This document shows positions 1-12,209 of a stretch of 64,000 nucleotides of DNA, in pieces. Origin of the DNA: Aulostomus chinensis (Eukaryota > Chordata > Actinopteri > Syngnathiformes > Aulostomidae). Every line of letters starts with the position of its first letter. Position 1 is the first letter of the stretch. The position numbers and the translations under genes are program-made. The notes below the pieces were generated by a model. It saw only the letters and a list, made by a program, of their open reading frames with translations, was not told the DNA's origin and did no database searches. The stretch covers positions 3,106,001 to 3,170,000 of the forward strand of contig JBBMOA010000004.1 of the NCBI GenBank assembly GCA_037954235.1. The letters are read 5' to 3'.

Positions 1-539
1 AAGCCAAAAGATACCAAAATGCTCACAAGAAATGGGGGTCCTTTAAGGTCAGATGAAACATGTCCTTTGTCTTTTCACATTTATATCCACTGTAAAACAA
101 AAAAGTCAAAGAATATTGCCTACAACAGACTGGTCATCCGGAATTTGGGCAAATGCTCGAAGGGCTGCTCCTCTCTCCACAAGAACAAGAACAACAATGG
201 AAAAAAACCCACAGTCATATATTTCTCTTCTTTAAATTCTGTAAGGTATGGCAAACCAAAACTTTCCCAAAATTGCCAAATTGTGCCATTTGTTAAACGT
301 TTTCTCTGAGAATTCACTACATCCAGGGAGTTAAAGGATCCCATGATCCCCTGCGTGTAAGGTCATGTGTCAAGGCTGAGAGGCAGAAAGGAAACTCGGC
401 TAGCATCGCCTGCGGCTGGTCTCACGATAACAAGTAATTTGGGTACAAGACGAACAAGGACGAGAGCAGAGGGGAAAAAAAAACAACAACCAAAAAAGTG
501 TTTTAGCTGAAGGCGAAAACTGTGTCAGGATAACAGATT
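1..539. other. No gene seen; AT-rich flank
   Basis: Both strands carry only short overlapping open frames of about 60 to 96 codons, without splice signals or family motifs. The last 100 bases become richer in GC towards the promoter-like block that follows. I see no repeat or RNA gene here. Confidence 0.5.
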
Positions 540-700
540 TATTCTCCAGAAATATCTCCGGCTGTGCGGCATTAGCTAGCGATGCTAACGCTAACGTTAG
601 CGTTGGTGACAGCGGCTATGGGCACGAGCCTTGAGGAACTAAATAACGGACACAAGATGGCGGTGATGGGATTCAAGACGAGGATGAGTTCGGTGAGTCT
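540..700 (+). promoter_or_regulatory. Promoter-like block with GCTAAC/GTTAGC cluster
   Basis: This block has more CpG than its surroundings. It contains GCTAGC followed by an 18 bp perfect palindrome AACGCTAACGTTAGCGTT at 587-604 and the initiator-like context AAGATGGCGG at 654-663, a motif common around vertebrate transcription starts (YY1-type). It lies just upstream of a candidate first coding exon that ends in a good splice donor. No TATA box is obvious. Calling it the promoter of that exon is inference from position and composition. Confidence 0.4.
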
Positions 701-751
701 TATATGGACTCTGGCTTGGTTTGAGAAACTGACAGTGAACTAAAAAGCGCC

Positions 752-877
752 ATGGAAAGTGAAGTGAATCCGAAGGAACCTGGAGGAGGAGCGGAGCAGC
801 AGGTGCGGCGGGACTTCCAGAGGAAGTTCAGGGAGACATTTTCAGCCGGCCAGACCCCAGCTGACTGGATTATTTAA
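752..877 (+). other. Upstream ORF, 41 codons, in presumed 5' leader
   Basis: ATG in a strong context (GCGCCATGG) opens a 41-residue frame starting MESEVNPKEPGGG and ending in TWII-like hydrophobics (ADWII) before TAA. It lies between the promoter-like block and the ATG at 968, so it would act as an upstream ORF if this is one transcript. It could instead be the start of the real protein if an unseen splice joins it onward. No known family is recognised. Confidence 0.3.
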
Positions 878-967
878 TTTTTAAAAGACATTTTTTCCCC
901 ACGTTCACTTTTATCGAGCACAGGGCCATTTAGAGGCCTTCATATTGATGGGGACGAAGAAAGAAAT

Positions 968-1022
968 ATGAACGAGTCTGTTGACGTCATTGACAATGTC
1001 CAGCAGAGGAGCAGCAGTGACG
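968..1022 (+). CDS. Candidate first coding exon of unrecognised gene (partial)
   Basis: ATG at 968 opens MNESVDVIDNVQQRSSSD, then one base of a split codon at 1022, followed directly by the strong donor GTAAGA at 1023. The segment is acidic and serine-rich, as in many N-termini of nuclear or signalling proteins, but I do not recognise the gene. A short upstream frame (ATG at 948, MGTKKEI, ending in TGA at 969-971) overlaps this start. No following plus-strand exon could be identified in the window, so the gene would need a very long first intron or may be a false exon. The donor, the promoter-like block upstream and the local CpG content are the support. Confidence 0.4.
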
Positions 1023-1074
1023 GTAAGACACGTTTATCTATTATTTACTGCTGCGCTGTGGCTCTCATGTTCTT

Positions 1075-1076
<2 letters not shown>

Positions 1077-1116
<40 letters not shown>
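1077..1116 (+). repeat. (GT)20 microsatellite
   Basis: Uninterrupted GT dinucleotide run of 40 bases, just inside the presumed first intron. Confidence 0.98.
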
Positions 1117-1119
<3 letters not shown>

Positions 1120-1139
1120 ACATTTCAGCAATCGGGTCC

Positions 1140-2470
1140 GTCTCTCTGACGTCATCTGTAGCAATTATGCAATTGGGTCGATTGGTGTAGGTGGTTTTGA
1201 AAATAGGGCTGGTCCATCACTCATCGCCATGCATTTGAGGGTGGGTTGTGTCACCCAAGCAAAAACTGGCGAAGTGATCTGTGAATATCAGTCCGGCCTG
1301 TTAATGGAATATATGAGGAAGGCCTTGAGGGATTTTATTCAGATCTGGCACAAATGTGACTGGGACTCAAGCATGAAGTGAAAAAATGTATGTGGTCAAA
1401 GGTCAATGTGACCTGAACATACAACCATGATGTGTATTTGTAGTTCAGGTGCTAGAGGTGACCAGAGCCCTGTCAGGAGCACTTTCAGCTGTGATGAGTC
1501 CAGGGGTGTTTTTAGGTATTCTGGGAGCCCCAAGTAAGGGAACTTGGGGGCTCTCCCACCTCCACCCTGTCCAGATTTGGTATGGGGGGCCTCATTGAGT
1601 AATTGTAATCTCCAGTACAGGACCAATTAAGGAATATTGTCATTGCTGGGGACTAATCAGCTGTCCTTGAGGGGGCCAGACTCCTAACAAAAATCCATCC
1701 AAAATATAAATGTTATTCTACAAAGATTTTTTCAAAAGCCAAGACCTGATTAACAAGAGTGTTTCAAGTATTTCAGTTGTAGCGCAGTAAGGAGACCAGC
1801 AACCTTATTCAGCTGACAAGGAAGAGAAGCTCCATCCCCATAAATCAGGGGCTCAGAGAACCGGATTATCTAGGTCAGTGTTTTCAAAAATCCATAAGGT
1901 TCATTTATGTTCACCTCATCAGGCCAACAAGCTTCACTTCTTAAATAATCTCCCTTTTGGACTGAGTCTCACTCTTCTCGCCAACCAACCAAGCAATCGG
2001 ATAATCCATGTGTCTGTTACGAACAGTAGTCTGATGCTCTGCAATTGTCAGTTTGAAATTCCCAGAAAAGCGTTTAAAGATGTAAAATGCCATGTTTCCC
2101 TGTTAAAGCGGTTCGATTGGATTTGATTTTTATTTTTTTATGCAGATTCCTTATTGATTACGTTCATGTTTTTTTAATTTCAAATCTGTTTGAATATTAT
2201 GGGATATAGAGTAAATGTCTGTTTTCAGTACTGCATCTAAAATACAGCCGCGATGCGTGACATCAGTGTTGAGGAGTGGGTTTTCAATATGACTCCATTA
2301 GTTCTGCCTGTGCTGCAGCTCAAACTCTGTGAAGGACCATTCCACCGTGTGATGAGGAATGAAAGCAACCCAGAAAAGTAGAGATCTGTTCTTGCGCCTT
2401 AATCGTACCAGACAAGACAAATGTCACATCACTATTTTTTAACACTGATTTGTCTTGTGTTTTTAGATTA
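1140..2470. other. No gene seen
   Basis: Short overlapping frames only. There are no splice-bounded conserved-looking exons, inverted repeats or RNA genes that I can support. Confidence 0.45.
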
Positions 2471-2474
2471 TTTT

Positions 2475-2625
2475 GGCATAGACGCTTTTATTTAACAGTA
2501 AACAGACAGGACATAAGGGAGAGAGAGGTGGGTGTGACATGCATCAAAGGACCGGGTTCCGAACCGAGGTCAGATGTGTGTGAGACATGCGCTCTAACCG
2601 CTCAACCACCTGAGCGAGACAATAC
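2475..2625 (-). repeat. tRNA-derived SINE (family A), minus orientation
   Basis: Read on the minus strand, the element starts with a tRNA-like head: CTCAGGTGGTTGAGCG resembles a pol III A box, and GGTTCGGAACCC resembles a B box. A body reading GACATGCATCAAAGG on the plus strand follows. Teleost genomes carry many copies of this kind of SINE. A second, more diverged copy in the same orientation lies at 6553-6716. I cannot define target duplications. Confidence 0.6.
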
Positions 2626-2639
2626 AGATTTGTTACAGG

Positions 2640-5600
2640 GAGCTAAGGAAACATGGGCTGTATATAAAGTATTTGTTGCGGTCGAAAAATTATTAAGATG
2701 GACACAATGCTTGTCCCCAGAGGCTCCAAGGTCCGGTGAGATGAGAAACAATGCTAAAGTCGAGGCATTAAACCAGTCCACAAACTAATGTTTTTCCTGC
2801 AAACTGTATTTATTTCACTGTAATCTTTCAATCTTTCAGTTAAAGTGCCCTTTATGTTTATTTGTCTATATAGCACATCATGTGTATATATCGGTATCAT
2901 GTCAGCTCAGTGTTGCTTAAGCCTCCTTTTTTATTATTAAGTGATGTTTATTATGAGAAATCAGTAAAGTAGATAAATGATTTCCCCCCCCCCCCCAATG
3001 TGTTGGAAACAAATAAAAGCCTTTTTTTCCCAATTCACAATGTTCAGATGTGTTTTTTTTTAAACCTGAACAAAATGTCAGTACGACATGGACTTATTTT
3101 TATTCAGAAAATTGGGACATTTTGGCCAAATCAGATCAAAAATATCAGATATCAGCAAAAAATCCAATAATGTGCAACCCTTACAAAAACCTAAAATTTT
3201 TTAATTGTGGTCTAGAAGAGCAATATTTAATGTTACTTATGTTTTGATACCATTTACTTTTTAATAAGTTGGATGTGTAACATCCATCATATGTAATTTG
3301 ATTAAGATGGTTAATTCCATCACACACTGTTGTGAGTAACTCCAGGTGATAGACTCTGTGACTGCAACAAATCAGTTGGGATTTTTTTTTTTCCTCCAGA
3401 TTTTCCATCTAATTGCAGTTTTTATGCTCGGTAATAGACTTATTAACCAAACAAGACTTCAAACGGAGAGATTTGAGTTACACAACCATGACTGGTGTGT
3501 GTATGTGCGCGTGTGTGCGTGTGCATGCAGTAATTCTGGCGTTGGAGGGAATAATGAAGGAAAATCATTGGGAGGTTGTGACAGGGTTTCTCTAGCTTGA
3601 GCTGCTATAAAGTTAGACAGTGAAGATCTGTTTTAGAGCTTTGATCTGGCCTGCCTTCCCACTTAACTTCTGATGACACTGCACATAGGGAGGACAGCAG
3701 GAACATGAAGCTTTCCCTCTGAATTTTACCTCAGATGCTCTTAATATGGAGCCCATGAGGGAAAATGGAGCATCTCAGGAGAAAACTTTTTACCGATCAC
3801 ATATATGAGGGATTAACTCAGAGCTGATCCAAAAGCAGCTGCAGCTCAATAAGTGGCAGACACGCCTGGGTCTGTACACCCAGGGTACATATGAGGCTGT
3901 ATGCATGACTGCATTTGCGGGCTCAAAGCTTCAGGCTGCACATAGAGGGCACTCTTAGCTCGGCTTTCTCTGCACCAACACCACAGGGAGGTTATTTATA
4001 GAGGCTGACTCGCCTGAAAAGAGGAGGCAGCAAGTTTTATGGATGTGATTCTGCTTTATAAGAAAGGATGGCTGACAATATTTTATCCTTCATTTTATTT
4101 TTATCGTTGCATTTTGTCTATTATTCGGGACAAGAAAAGTACAAAATGCTTCATTCAGTTGTGTGGTTTCCAATCATGTCTGTGTTGTAAAAAAACAGAA
4201 GTGTTTCCACCTTGAAGGGCAATTCGCCTTTACTTTGGACAGTTCACTTGAGACTGTCTGGCTTTTTGGACAGTGTGTGGGAGGGCAGATTTGTGGACTT
4301 TTTTGGATTGTGACAAGATTTTGACCCTCAAGGATTCCTGACAGTTTCACTAAAGAAATAGTCTCAGACCCAATTGCTTTTATTTTATATTTGTTTTTAA
4401 AGTATTTGCTCTTATATTAAACACTATGGGATTTCTTTGAGATGTCCCACAAAGCGCAAAGTTTTAAAATCAGGATGCATGAATAACATGTAGTTAATGC
4501 TTAGGGAGCGGAATATGCAGTATACATCAGTGAACACTTACTTAATGCTTAGTTAATTGTTAATTAACATTGTGAAATTGTTAAATAAATGTTACTTACC
4601 TGTACTAAGAAGCAAAGAAACCCTTTAGAATAAATCACAAGGCTGCTCATCAAGTCATTTATTGCAATCTTTAGCCATTTAAAAAAGAAAAAAAAATGCA
4701 AAACTTTTTATTTTCTGCATTCATAAAAAGCCTTATTGGTTGCTTCCTGCAGCCTTTATTATATCTCTGAACATGTCTTTCCCTGACAGCATGTCCTTGC
4801 TTCGTCCTCAGTCCTTTTTCCACTTCACAAGCAAAATATGGTGTGTTTTAATAATTAACAAGCAGAGTGTACATCAGAGTTTAGCACGATTATTGTAAAT
4901 TACGGGTTGCTTGTGTGGAATTAAGATAAGAAATGAGTTTGCCTCATTTCTTTGCAGATTATGTAAAAACTCGCAACTCTCATTTTTTCCTGTTAAAATA
5001 AATGAAAAGTTCTCAGCAAATTAAAAGCAGTGTTATGTCCATACTTGATATGTACTGTACATGGGATATTTATTTTAGGGCAGTTTCCAAAAACCTGTCC
5101 AGAGCTATCTGTGGGAATGTCATGTACATGGTTGGTTACAAAGAGGTCAGTGGTTTCACTGGAGGATGGCAACTGGGGAAGGGCAATGAAGAGGAGAGGT
5201 GTGACTGTCCACTGCGATACATGACCAGCGGCAGTTGTCAACAGGCAGGGGTGAAGGACACTAGAGGTGGGTTCAATGGAGGTTTGTTCTGGGTACTGAC
5301 CAGACTGTCCTCCTCCATCAAGGGCCATCATGATTCTCCGTCACAACCACGACAACCTCCCCAAAAACTGGCAAACTCTCGACCGAACTGTCCAATATGA
5401 ACATGAAATCAAAGTGCGCCTTTGCTGGCAGTGGAAGGGAACATAGAGGATGACTTGCTGACAATATAATAAACAACCATAATTATGAAGTAGACTAAAA
5501 AAGTAGGACAGAGAGAAGCTGGTGGGAGATGTACCAAGCTTGAAAATGGCAAACCTCAGAACAAATAATACCTTATGTTTCCACTGCTGTTTGTTTGTTT

Positions 5601-5740
5601 GTCTATGTGTTGGCAGGATAAGAAACCACCTCACTGACTTTCACAAAACTACTCACATTTTGAAGCAGCCACATTATGCATCATCAATAATTTGACGATT
5701 GATCTTCTAAATATTGAAATATTCAATAAATGTCTTTCTT
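2640..5740. other. No gene seen; poly-C tract at 2984-2996
   Basis: Single-copy-looking AT-rich DNA. A 13-base C run sits at 2984-2996. Overlapping frames of 132 (plus) and 112 (minus) codons at about 5.0-5.4 kb have no recognisable family, no splice context and no start context that favours either strand, so I do not call them genes. Confidence 0.4.
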
Positions 5741-5751
5741 CGTGTCACTCC

Positions 5752-5840
5752 AGCAGTGGTTCCCAAAAATTTAAAGTCTTGTACCCCCTTGACACCCCCC
5801 CCCCATGTACTCCCTTACCTTCACAGGGGGCACTAGAACC
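5752..5840. mobile_element. Possible hAT-type terminal fragment
   Basis: The segment begins CAGTGGTTCCCAAAAATTT and continues with TACCCCC blocks. This resembles the termini of the abundant fish hAT-like repeats that begin CAGNGGTTCCCAAAC. No matching opposite end was found nearby. It is followed by a GCTAAC/GTTAGC-type cluster (5851-5878). Low confidence because only one end is visible. Confidence 0.3.
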
Positions 5841-5899
5841 AGTAGTGGCTTGGCTAGCGCAGCTAACATTAATGCTAACTTTGTCAGACACTTTAGTGG

Positions 5900-6550
5900 A
5901 CGTAGGGTCCCACTGATGTGGGATTTTTGAGCCTGATACCAGGCTAGGTACTCAGAAGGCTGCTTTCTTAAACAAATACATACATAAAAGTATTTAACAT
6001 TGTCATTCCTGACTATTCAAATAAAGACCAAAATAAAACTGTGAAATGAAGTAGGCGGAGGTGCTGCAATGCTCTCTGCTGGACACATGAGTTACACCAT
6101 ATTTAAATTGCCACAGATATGTTTTCACATTTTATGTACTGTTAAGAAAAAAAATGAATATTGTCACCAATCAGAAAACATATACACAGAAGTATACGGA
6201 GCAGCTGGACAGTTGAGAATTGGTCTTCAGCTGATGTAGTTCTCCTGCATCGCAAGTGATGAGTTTGCATCAGCCATTTATCATTTAAGCAAATTACACG
6301 ACAAAGTTGGTGGTAAAGTTTCTTATCCTATTTGGACCCAGGTGGAAATGGCAATAGGAAGATTGGGTGCAAATCTCTTGAAGAGCCACCCGCTGCCCTA
6401 CTCTGTCCCAGTGCTTGGTGCCTAACTAAGGCGTGTGCGTGAGATCCAATTAGAGGAGGAGAAGGAACAGGTTTTAGGGGAGAAAAACCTAGCATTGATT
6501 TTGGTGGAGGATTTTGAGAGGAGACCACAGTTTGTTTATTTTTTAAAGTT
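5900..6550. other. No gene seen
   Basis: Only short frames. The 78-codon minus frame at 6328-6564 has no family motif. Confidence 0.4.
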
Positions 6551-6552
6551 TT

Positions 6553-6716
6553 TTGTTTTTTCATTTTTAATGCTTTATTAGATAGTATAGTGTAGAAATG
6601 ACTGGAAAGGGGGAAGGGAGAGGGGGATGATATACAGAATAGGACCAGGGCTGGAATCGATGCCTGTTCTCTGCAAGGCCTTGGTCACATGGTATGCACT
6701 TTACCGGTGTGCCCCA
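6553..6716 (-). repeat. tRNA-derived SINE (family A), diverged second copy
   Basis: Same order of blocks as the copy at 2475-2625: a T-rich end with TGCTTTATTAGATAG, then a G/A-rich body, then GCTGGAATCGATGCC, the complement of a B-box-like sequence, then a terminal segment equivalent to a tRNA head. Diverged, so the edges are approximate. Confidence 0.5.
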
Positions 6717-6719
6717 GTT

Positions 6720-9700
6720 TGTTTGTTTTATGCCATACCTACGATGTAATGGAGCTGTGTTGTTGAGCCATTTGTTTCCTATATGTGTTGTAAAATGTTA
6801 CAAAAACATCATAGTGTGATTAAAATGTTATCATGTATACGCACACTTCAATAATGCAACTGAGAGATCAAAGTATGCCGCACTTGATTTGATTCTTGCT
6901 TACTCAGATGACGACTGTATTTGAGTAAAAGATAGAAATGCTCTTGACCATGTTGTCTTATTCACAGTAATTTCTTACTCTAGTTAATATCGAAATATTT
7001 CCGTCTATGTAAACAAGCAAGAGGGAAACATGCTACATTGCATCAATAACTCTCATTTCCATCTCAATTATTGAAACTGTCTTTTCTAAAATATCTTCTC
7101 TGAAATGATTTAAATGTCATCATGCAAATGACACTCTGTCCTTCAACTTGCAGAACTTGTGTGTTTGGCAGTCAGAGTAGGGCACAAGTATCGGACCAGT
7201 TCCCCTGCTGCCTCAGCAGTGACCCCTTTCTCTTTCTGCTATCCTTAATCATTCAACACATCAATGTAACCATAAATATACACTGTGATCTCAACAACCA
7301 CAAGCTTGTCTCATCGGGAGTAGACGTGTAAAACATTGAAGATTAAAGTGTGTAAGGATTTGAGCTGAATCCTGATCTGTTGCTTATATAATTATGGTGT
7401 CACTCCGGAAAGTTTGAAACAGCAGGAAGAGTTCACATCAGGCTCAGGTGCCAGCGTGTCTCCTGTCTTGCTATATCTGTTTTTTTTTTTTTCAACTCTC
7501 AGCTTGGGAAAACATCCAGCTTCACTTAATGTCAGCTCACATCATCATGTAGTGATTCCTCACCGTACACTCTTTGCATGAATTCAGGAGGATTTTAGCG
7601 ATGGTTCGCTTGTGTCTTCCTGAAATCCAAATACCAGCTTAAAACAGGACAGAGGCAGCTTTAATCACTGACACCTCCTGACCCGTCACACTGCAGGCAG
7701 CTATACTTAGACATGTCCTGCCTATGTGGTAAGGTTACCCAGAATTCATACAGCAGCAGGTTGCATCTTTCATGCCATGACGTGAGGTAAAAAGGTCACC
7801 TGTCTGGGCAACCGGTCAGACTGTGGATGCGCAAACAAACCTTTTCCCCTCTTTGAAGTGAACTGCACCAACTGACCTCAGAGGTTGTAATTCATTGCAC
7901 GGCTGATATTGGAAGCCTTTTTGTTTGTGAGGCAACTGTACACTTGTAGTTCTACACATTTAATCCTTATCGTGAGTTGCGGGAGGCATCACAGAGTTTA
8001 CAGTAGTATTTAAAGTTTTTGGATGTGTGTTTGATCAATGTGGGTATCTATCTAAGACACTACTTTGGTGTAAAGTCTTCAACTACGCAATTTGGCAAAG
8101 AAAAATACCCAATAAACTAACATGAAAGTACACTAGAATAGTCTGTAAATTAACCAAATCATTCTTCTAAATTGCAAAACTAAGTGCCAACCTCTGGGGC
8201 TGAAAGTAAAGCCAAGGCAGATGTGCCAAAACCTGCAGGCTAAGGCAATTTCAGGAGCTCAGGTTTCACCAGGACTTCCCCTCCTCAAGGTCACTCCATG
8301 GGAAGAACTTTGTCCTTGAACCTTTTTACTTTTCATAGATGTGCTCTTCCTTACCCATGATCTCACCTTATGCTAACATGGCTGCCCCGCAGAAAGCTCA
8401 CAGTCTGTTTGGCTTCGAACGGCTAACAGTGGAGTTTAGTGCAGGAAGGGGACATTTCACCTGCAGGCTGTTGCACAAGCAGGGCAGGACAACGCCTAGA
8501 AGGTAAAAAAGGTATCATAGACGAGGCGTAATCATGGATCCCATTTCTTCTCTTGGCAAACACACCCTGGATGCCCTGCAAGTATTGGCCCACCCTCAGT
8601 GAAGCAATGCAAGATCGTTCATTTGATGAGTCTCACAGTAGAAACCCTACAGCCCAGTAATAGGTTCAAGCAAACCACGTGCTTTAAACTTTGTTGAATA
8701 TCGATAGGCTGAACCTTCATGAAGCCAGCTGTTTGTCCAATAATGCAATCATGTCTTACTTAACTTGGATGTTTTGATGGCAAACGTCATGTGCATCATA
8801 TCCCATAAAGGCTTACTAACTTAAGCTTTCTGTTTTTGTAAAAAATTTTCTTTTTAATGATCCGAACCTAAAAGAAGGCCATTACGACTATTGAAGAGAT
8901 GACCAATCCGTACATCGCCCCATGTGAAGGTGACAATAGTGAGAGGGAGTACAATTTTTTTTTAAAATGATGTGTTCAGGGGAATATTATCAGGTAGATG
9001 AGCTGTGATGGAGAATGGAGAGGTAAAAGTGAGGTAGGAAGAGAAAAAAAAACGAAAAATGGTACACGTAATTGTTCCAATTTAGAAAGTTAATTTTCAA
9101 AAATTGCTTTTAGAGTGATAAGCAGATGTAAAAGACAGACCAAGATGATGGAGCAATAAAAAGGATACTCACGGCAAGCAAACAAACAGGACAAAGTGCT
9201 AACAGAACAGGTGAGTCTTGAAAAGTTTTTTGAAGCTTTTATTGAATCTGTGATTAGGGGAAGAGTGTTGTAGAGGGGGGCAGCTACAAACCAGGTCTGC
9301 TGATGTGAGCCTAGATTTCAGGACACCCAGAAGATCTTAGTGAGTAAGATTTAGGGATCTCCAGGGAGACAATAAATGATAAAACCATTCTAGGCTGAGA
9401 TGTCTTTATTCATGACTTTTTCTTTTTATCTTCAATTGAGAAATCATCAATTTCTGTATTTGTTTTTGGATAGAAGACTGGAAGTGATTGTTTTCAGTAT
9501 TGGAAGTGCAAAGATTTATTGGACTGACAGCAGTGGTGTAGCAATTGTTTTGTATTGTTCAGGCTTTGCTGGTGTGAAAGAGAAATTAATGTTTTTTAAT
9601 CATGCTCTGGTAAATAATTACAATTTTCAGGTGACAGAAATAACTGTTTAAGTCTCATGTGTTGTGTGATTTTGTGGAAAGATTTTTGAATTGTGGTACA

Positions 9701-10640
9701 TCGCATAGTCGAGCTCAATAAGTGACGAAAAGAATTTGTTTGTTTCCCACTATGCTGTAGAAATTGAGGCTCATTGAAAAAACTGTTTCGTCAATTGATA
9801 TGTTTCTTTTTTCTCCACCACAAGACTTGCTTTTCGTGAGGCTTGTAGCCTCTGAGAATGTCCTGCTTCACTGGGACTGCTCAGTCTCTGGTTTATTCAT
9901 CAGACAAAATCTCATTTCAGACTGGACATTCCAGGTTTCAGCCATTTAATTCAACACAATGCTTTTTAGTTTTGTCACTCTTCTCATGTGATGCTCTGGG
10001 AAAGGAAGTTTGACACAGTCAAAAATCCCTTATCAGATTTTGGACTCAAACAACCTTTGATAAGAGTACTCATATTAAAGAGATATAGACAAAAAGAAAT
10101 CAAAAACAATGGTAATGTGGGACAAGGCTGTGGAGGATGCAGCAGCATAGAACCATGAACAGAACTCTGTATTGATGTATGCTGATCATATAGATAATGA
10201 ACTGTGAGCTGGTTGGACTGGTTGAGGGAACGGCTGTATGAATATCCAGCTGGGTTTACATGGAACCTGATAGTCAAAGATGTTTAAAAGGGCAAAACAA
10301 AACAAAAATAATGCCCCATATAAACACCTTAGTCAGACTAAACAGGTCCAAATAGAGTGAAATTTCAATGTGGTTCAGAGGAGTAGTTTATACCTTTTCA
10401 TAGTCCAACCAAAAGAAAAATTGCGTCATGTAAACAGGGAAATGGATTGTCTGGCTGCACATGCGCCATCTTGTAACAATGTGTGGTGAGGCTTCTCCAC
10501 GTGTAAAAAATGACTGGTACCAAGCAAAAGTGGTCCATTCTGGAGAATTGTCCAAATGAATTAAATTTTATCAAACACCCACACATAGGAAACCCACAAA
10601 TTCTGAACTGTTTTGATGTGATTAATAATCGATTAATGCA
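6720..10640. other. No gene seen
   Basis: About 3.9 kb of AT-rich DNA with frames under 100 codons, none with a family motif. Some stretches (for example 7380-7860) read like single-copy sequence that could be regulatory, but nothing in the sequence alone proves that. Confidence 0.4.
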
Positions 10641-10652
10641 TGATTTTGCACA

Positions 10653-10992
10653 GACTGCATGGTGGTGCAGTGGTTACCACTGTCACCTCACAGTGAGAAG
10701 CCCCAGGTTTGAGCCCCAGCTTGAGCATGGGAGCTTTCTGTGTAGAGTCTGCATGTTCTCCCTGTGCCTGTGTGGGTTCTCTATGGGTACTCCGGCTTCC
10801 TCTGGATACTCTAAATTGGCTGTAGGCGTGGCTGTGAGTGTGAATGGTTGTCCGTCTATATGCGTTGGCCCTGTGATGGACTGGTGACCAGTCCAGGTTG
10901 AATTCCACCTCTCACCTGAAAGCTGCTGGGATCGGCTCCAGCCCCCCTTTGACACTTAACAAGATAAGTGGTAGAAAATGGATGGATTGATA
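10653..10992 (+). repeat. tRNA-headed SINE (family B) with 10 bp target duplication
   Basis: The head, from GCATGGTGGTGCAGTGGTTA, matches a pol III A box, and GTTTGAGCCCC resembles a B box. The body contains CATGTTCTCCCTGTG and CTAAATTGGCTGTAGG, and the tail ends GATAAGTGGTAGAAAATGG followed by ATGGATTGA. The element is flanked by the direct repeat ATTTTGCACA at 10643-10652 and 10993-11002, as expected for LINE-mediated insertion. The 125- and 91-codon frames across it are repeat translations, not genes. Confidence 0.8.
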
Positions 10993-11002
10993 ATTTTGCA
11001 CA

Positions 11003-11550
11003 TCTCACATCTCTTCTGATTAAATGTGTCAGTGCATGTAAACACCAGATTGGAATGGATCATATTATATGTAAACAGTTGTCACAATAATTGGACTCCC
11101 TGGTATTTGAACTTATTTGTCTGTTAAAATAATATTCCATCTCTCAAGTGTATTTTGTTTCAAATATTCCATATATACCTGTTGAGCACAAAGCTATTTT
11201 TCCTTATTAATTTGTTGGGTTATGGTAGAAACCAGCAATACCTTTAACTACTGCTATTTTTGGACATTTTTGGTATTGAAAGTCAGTTTCAATTAACTTC
11301 ATGCAAGATATATTTGTGGCTAGTTCTTTCTGCATTCTGGGGTCATAAAGAAGTGATGAAGCAGGAGAAAATGTCTCATGAGCTGAAGACTCCTATTGGT
11401 GTGTACTTGAAAAGCTAAATACAGTTTTTGGGGGTATTGCTTCAATACAACCATGTATCTATCCATTTTGACTGCAGATCTTCCTCAAGCACTCAAAACT
11501 GATTGTATTGAAGGTTTAGTAGGATATTTCAATGTATTGCTACCATTGTC
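11003..11550. other. No gene seen
   Basis: AT-rich, with no coding or repeat structure that I can support. Confidence 0.4.
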
Positions 11551-12200
11551 AGTCCCTCCAGAAAAACATGTGACCGCATAATTCAATATATAATCAAGTG
11601 AAGTCCACACATTTATGTGGGGCGTCATTTTTTTCAAAGATGCCGCACTTTGCCGCAAAATGCACAAAATATGCGTGGCTTGCATGAATATCCTAATCTC
11701 TGCGTTTTCATTGCAAAATAATTACACATATCTTCCCAGGAAGTTGAAAACTGTTGCGTTTACTTCACACGAGCAAGCCATTTTCCTCCTGATCACGGGA
11801 ACATTGTGAAGTGATGTCATCAGAAAGCTGCAAACCCCACGAAGAATGAAGTCCGCAAATCCGTCGATTTTGCCTACAAAAATAAGCTTGGAACTTGTTT
11901 GACTCATCACTGATTTGTAAGTTTGAGCCATGTGTTTATTTAGGTCTGAAATAAAACAAGATGAGAACTTAACTATTCCCAGCACTTCCTGTGATGCAGT
12001 AAGTTTGCTTGTCATAGGAAGTCATTAGAAGTGACTCTTTACATGAAGGAAGTAGCTCAGTGAGTACAGAGTGTTGGGGGGAATCACTTTTTTTCCCTTA
12101 TTCATCAAACTTCAGTTTTTGCAAGTTCGCGCAATTTTTGCAAATTCTGGCAAATTCATCGCATAAAATTGCATAAATGTCCCGCATATTCAATTTCATT
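11551..12200. mobile_element. Probable non-autonomous DNA transposon
   Basis: The left side reads CAGTCCCTCCAGAAAAACAT with GCCGCACTTTGCCGCAAAA further in. The right side is rich in GCAAATTCTGGCAAATT and GCATAAATGTCCCGCATA blocks, which on the other strand resemble the left-side composition. This is the look of a common fish non-autonomous DNA transposon whose ends start with CAGTCCCTCCAGAAAA. I recognise the style, not a named family. Edges are approximate and I see no clear target duplication. Confidence 0.35.
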
Positions 12201-12209
12201 TTTTAAAGA

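Noticed and set aside
5002..5400. 132-codon plus-strand frame (and 112-codon minus frame over the same bases)
   Set aside because: Both strands are open over the same stretch, neither shows a family motif, and there is no splice or promoter context.
10510..10887. 125-codon frame with its 91-codon antisense partner
   Set aside because: Lies mostly in the family B SINE and is a translation of repeat sequence.
12051..12085. tRNA-like A box (GTAGCTCAGTGAGTAC)
   Set aside because: No B box at the proper distance and no SINE body, so a chance match.
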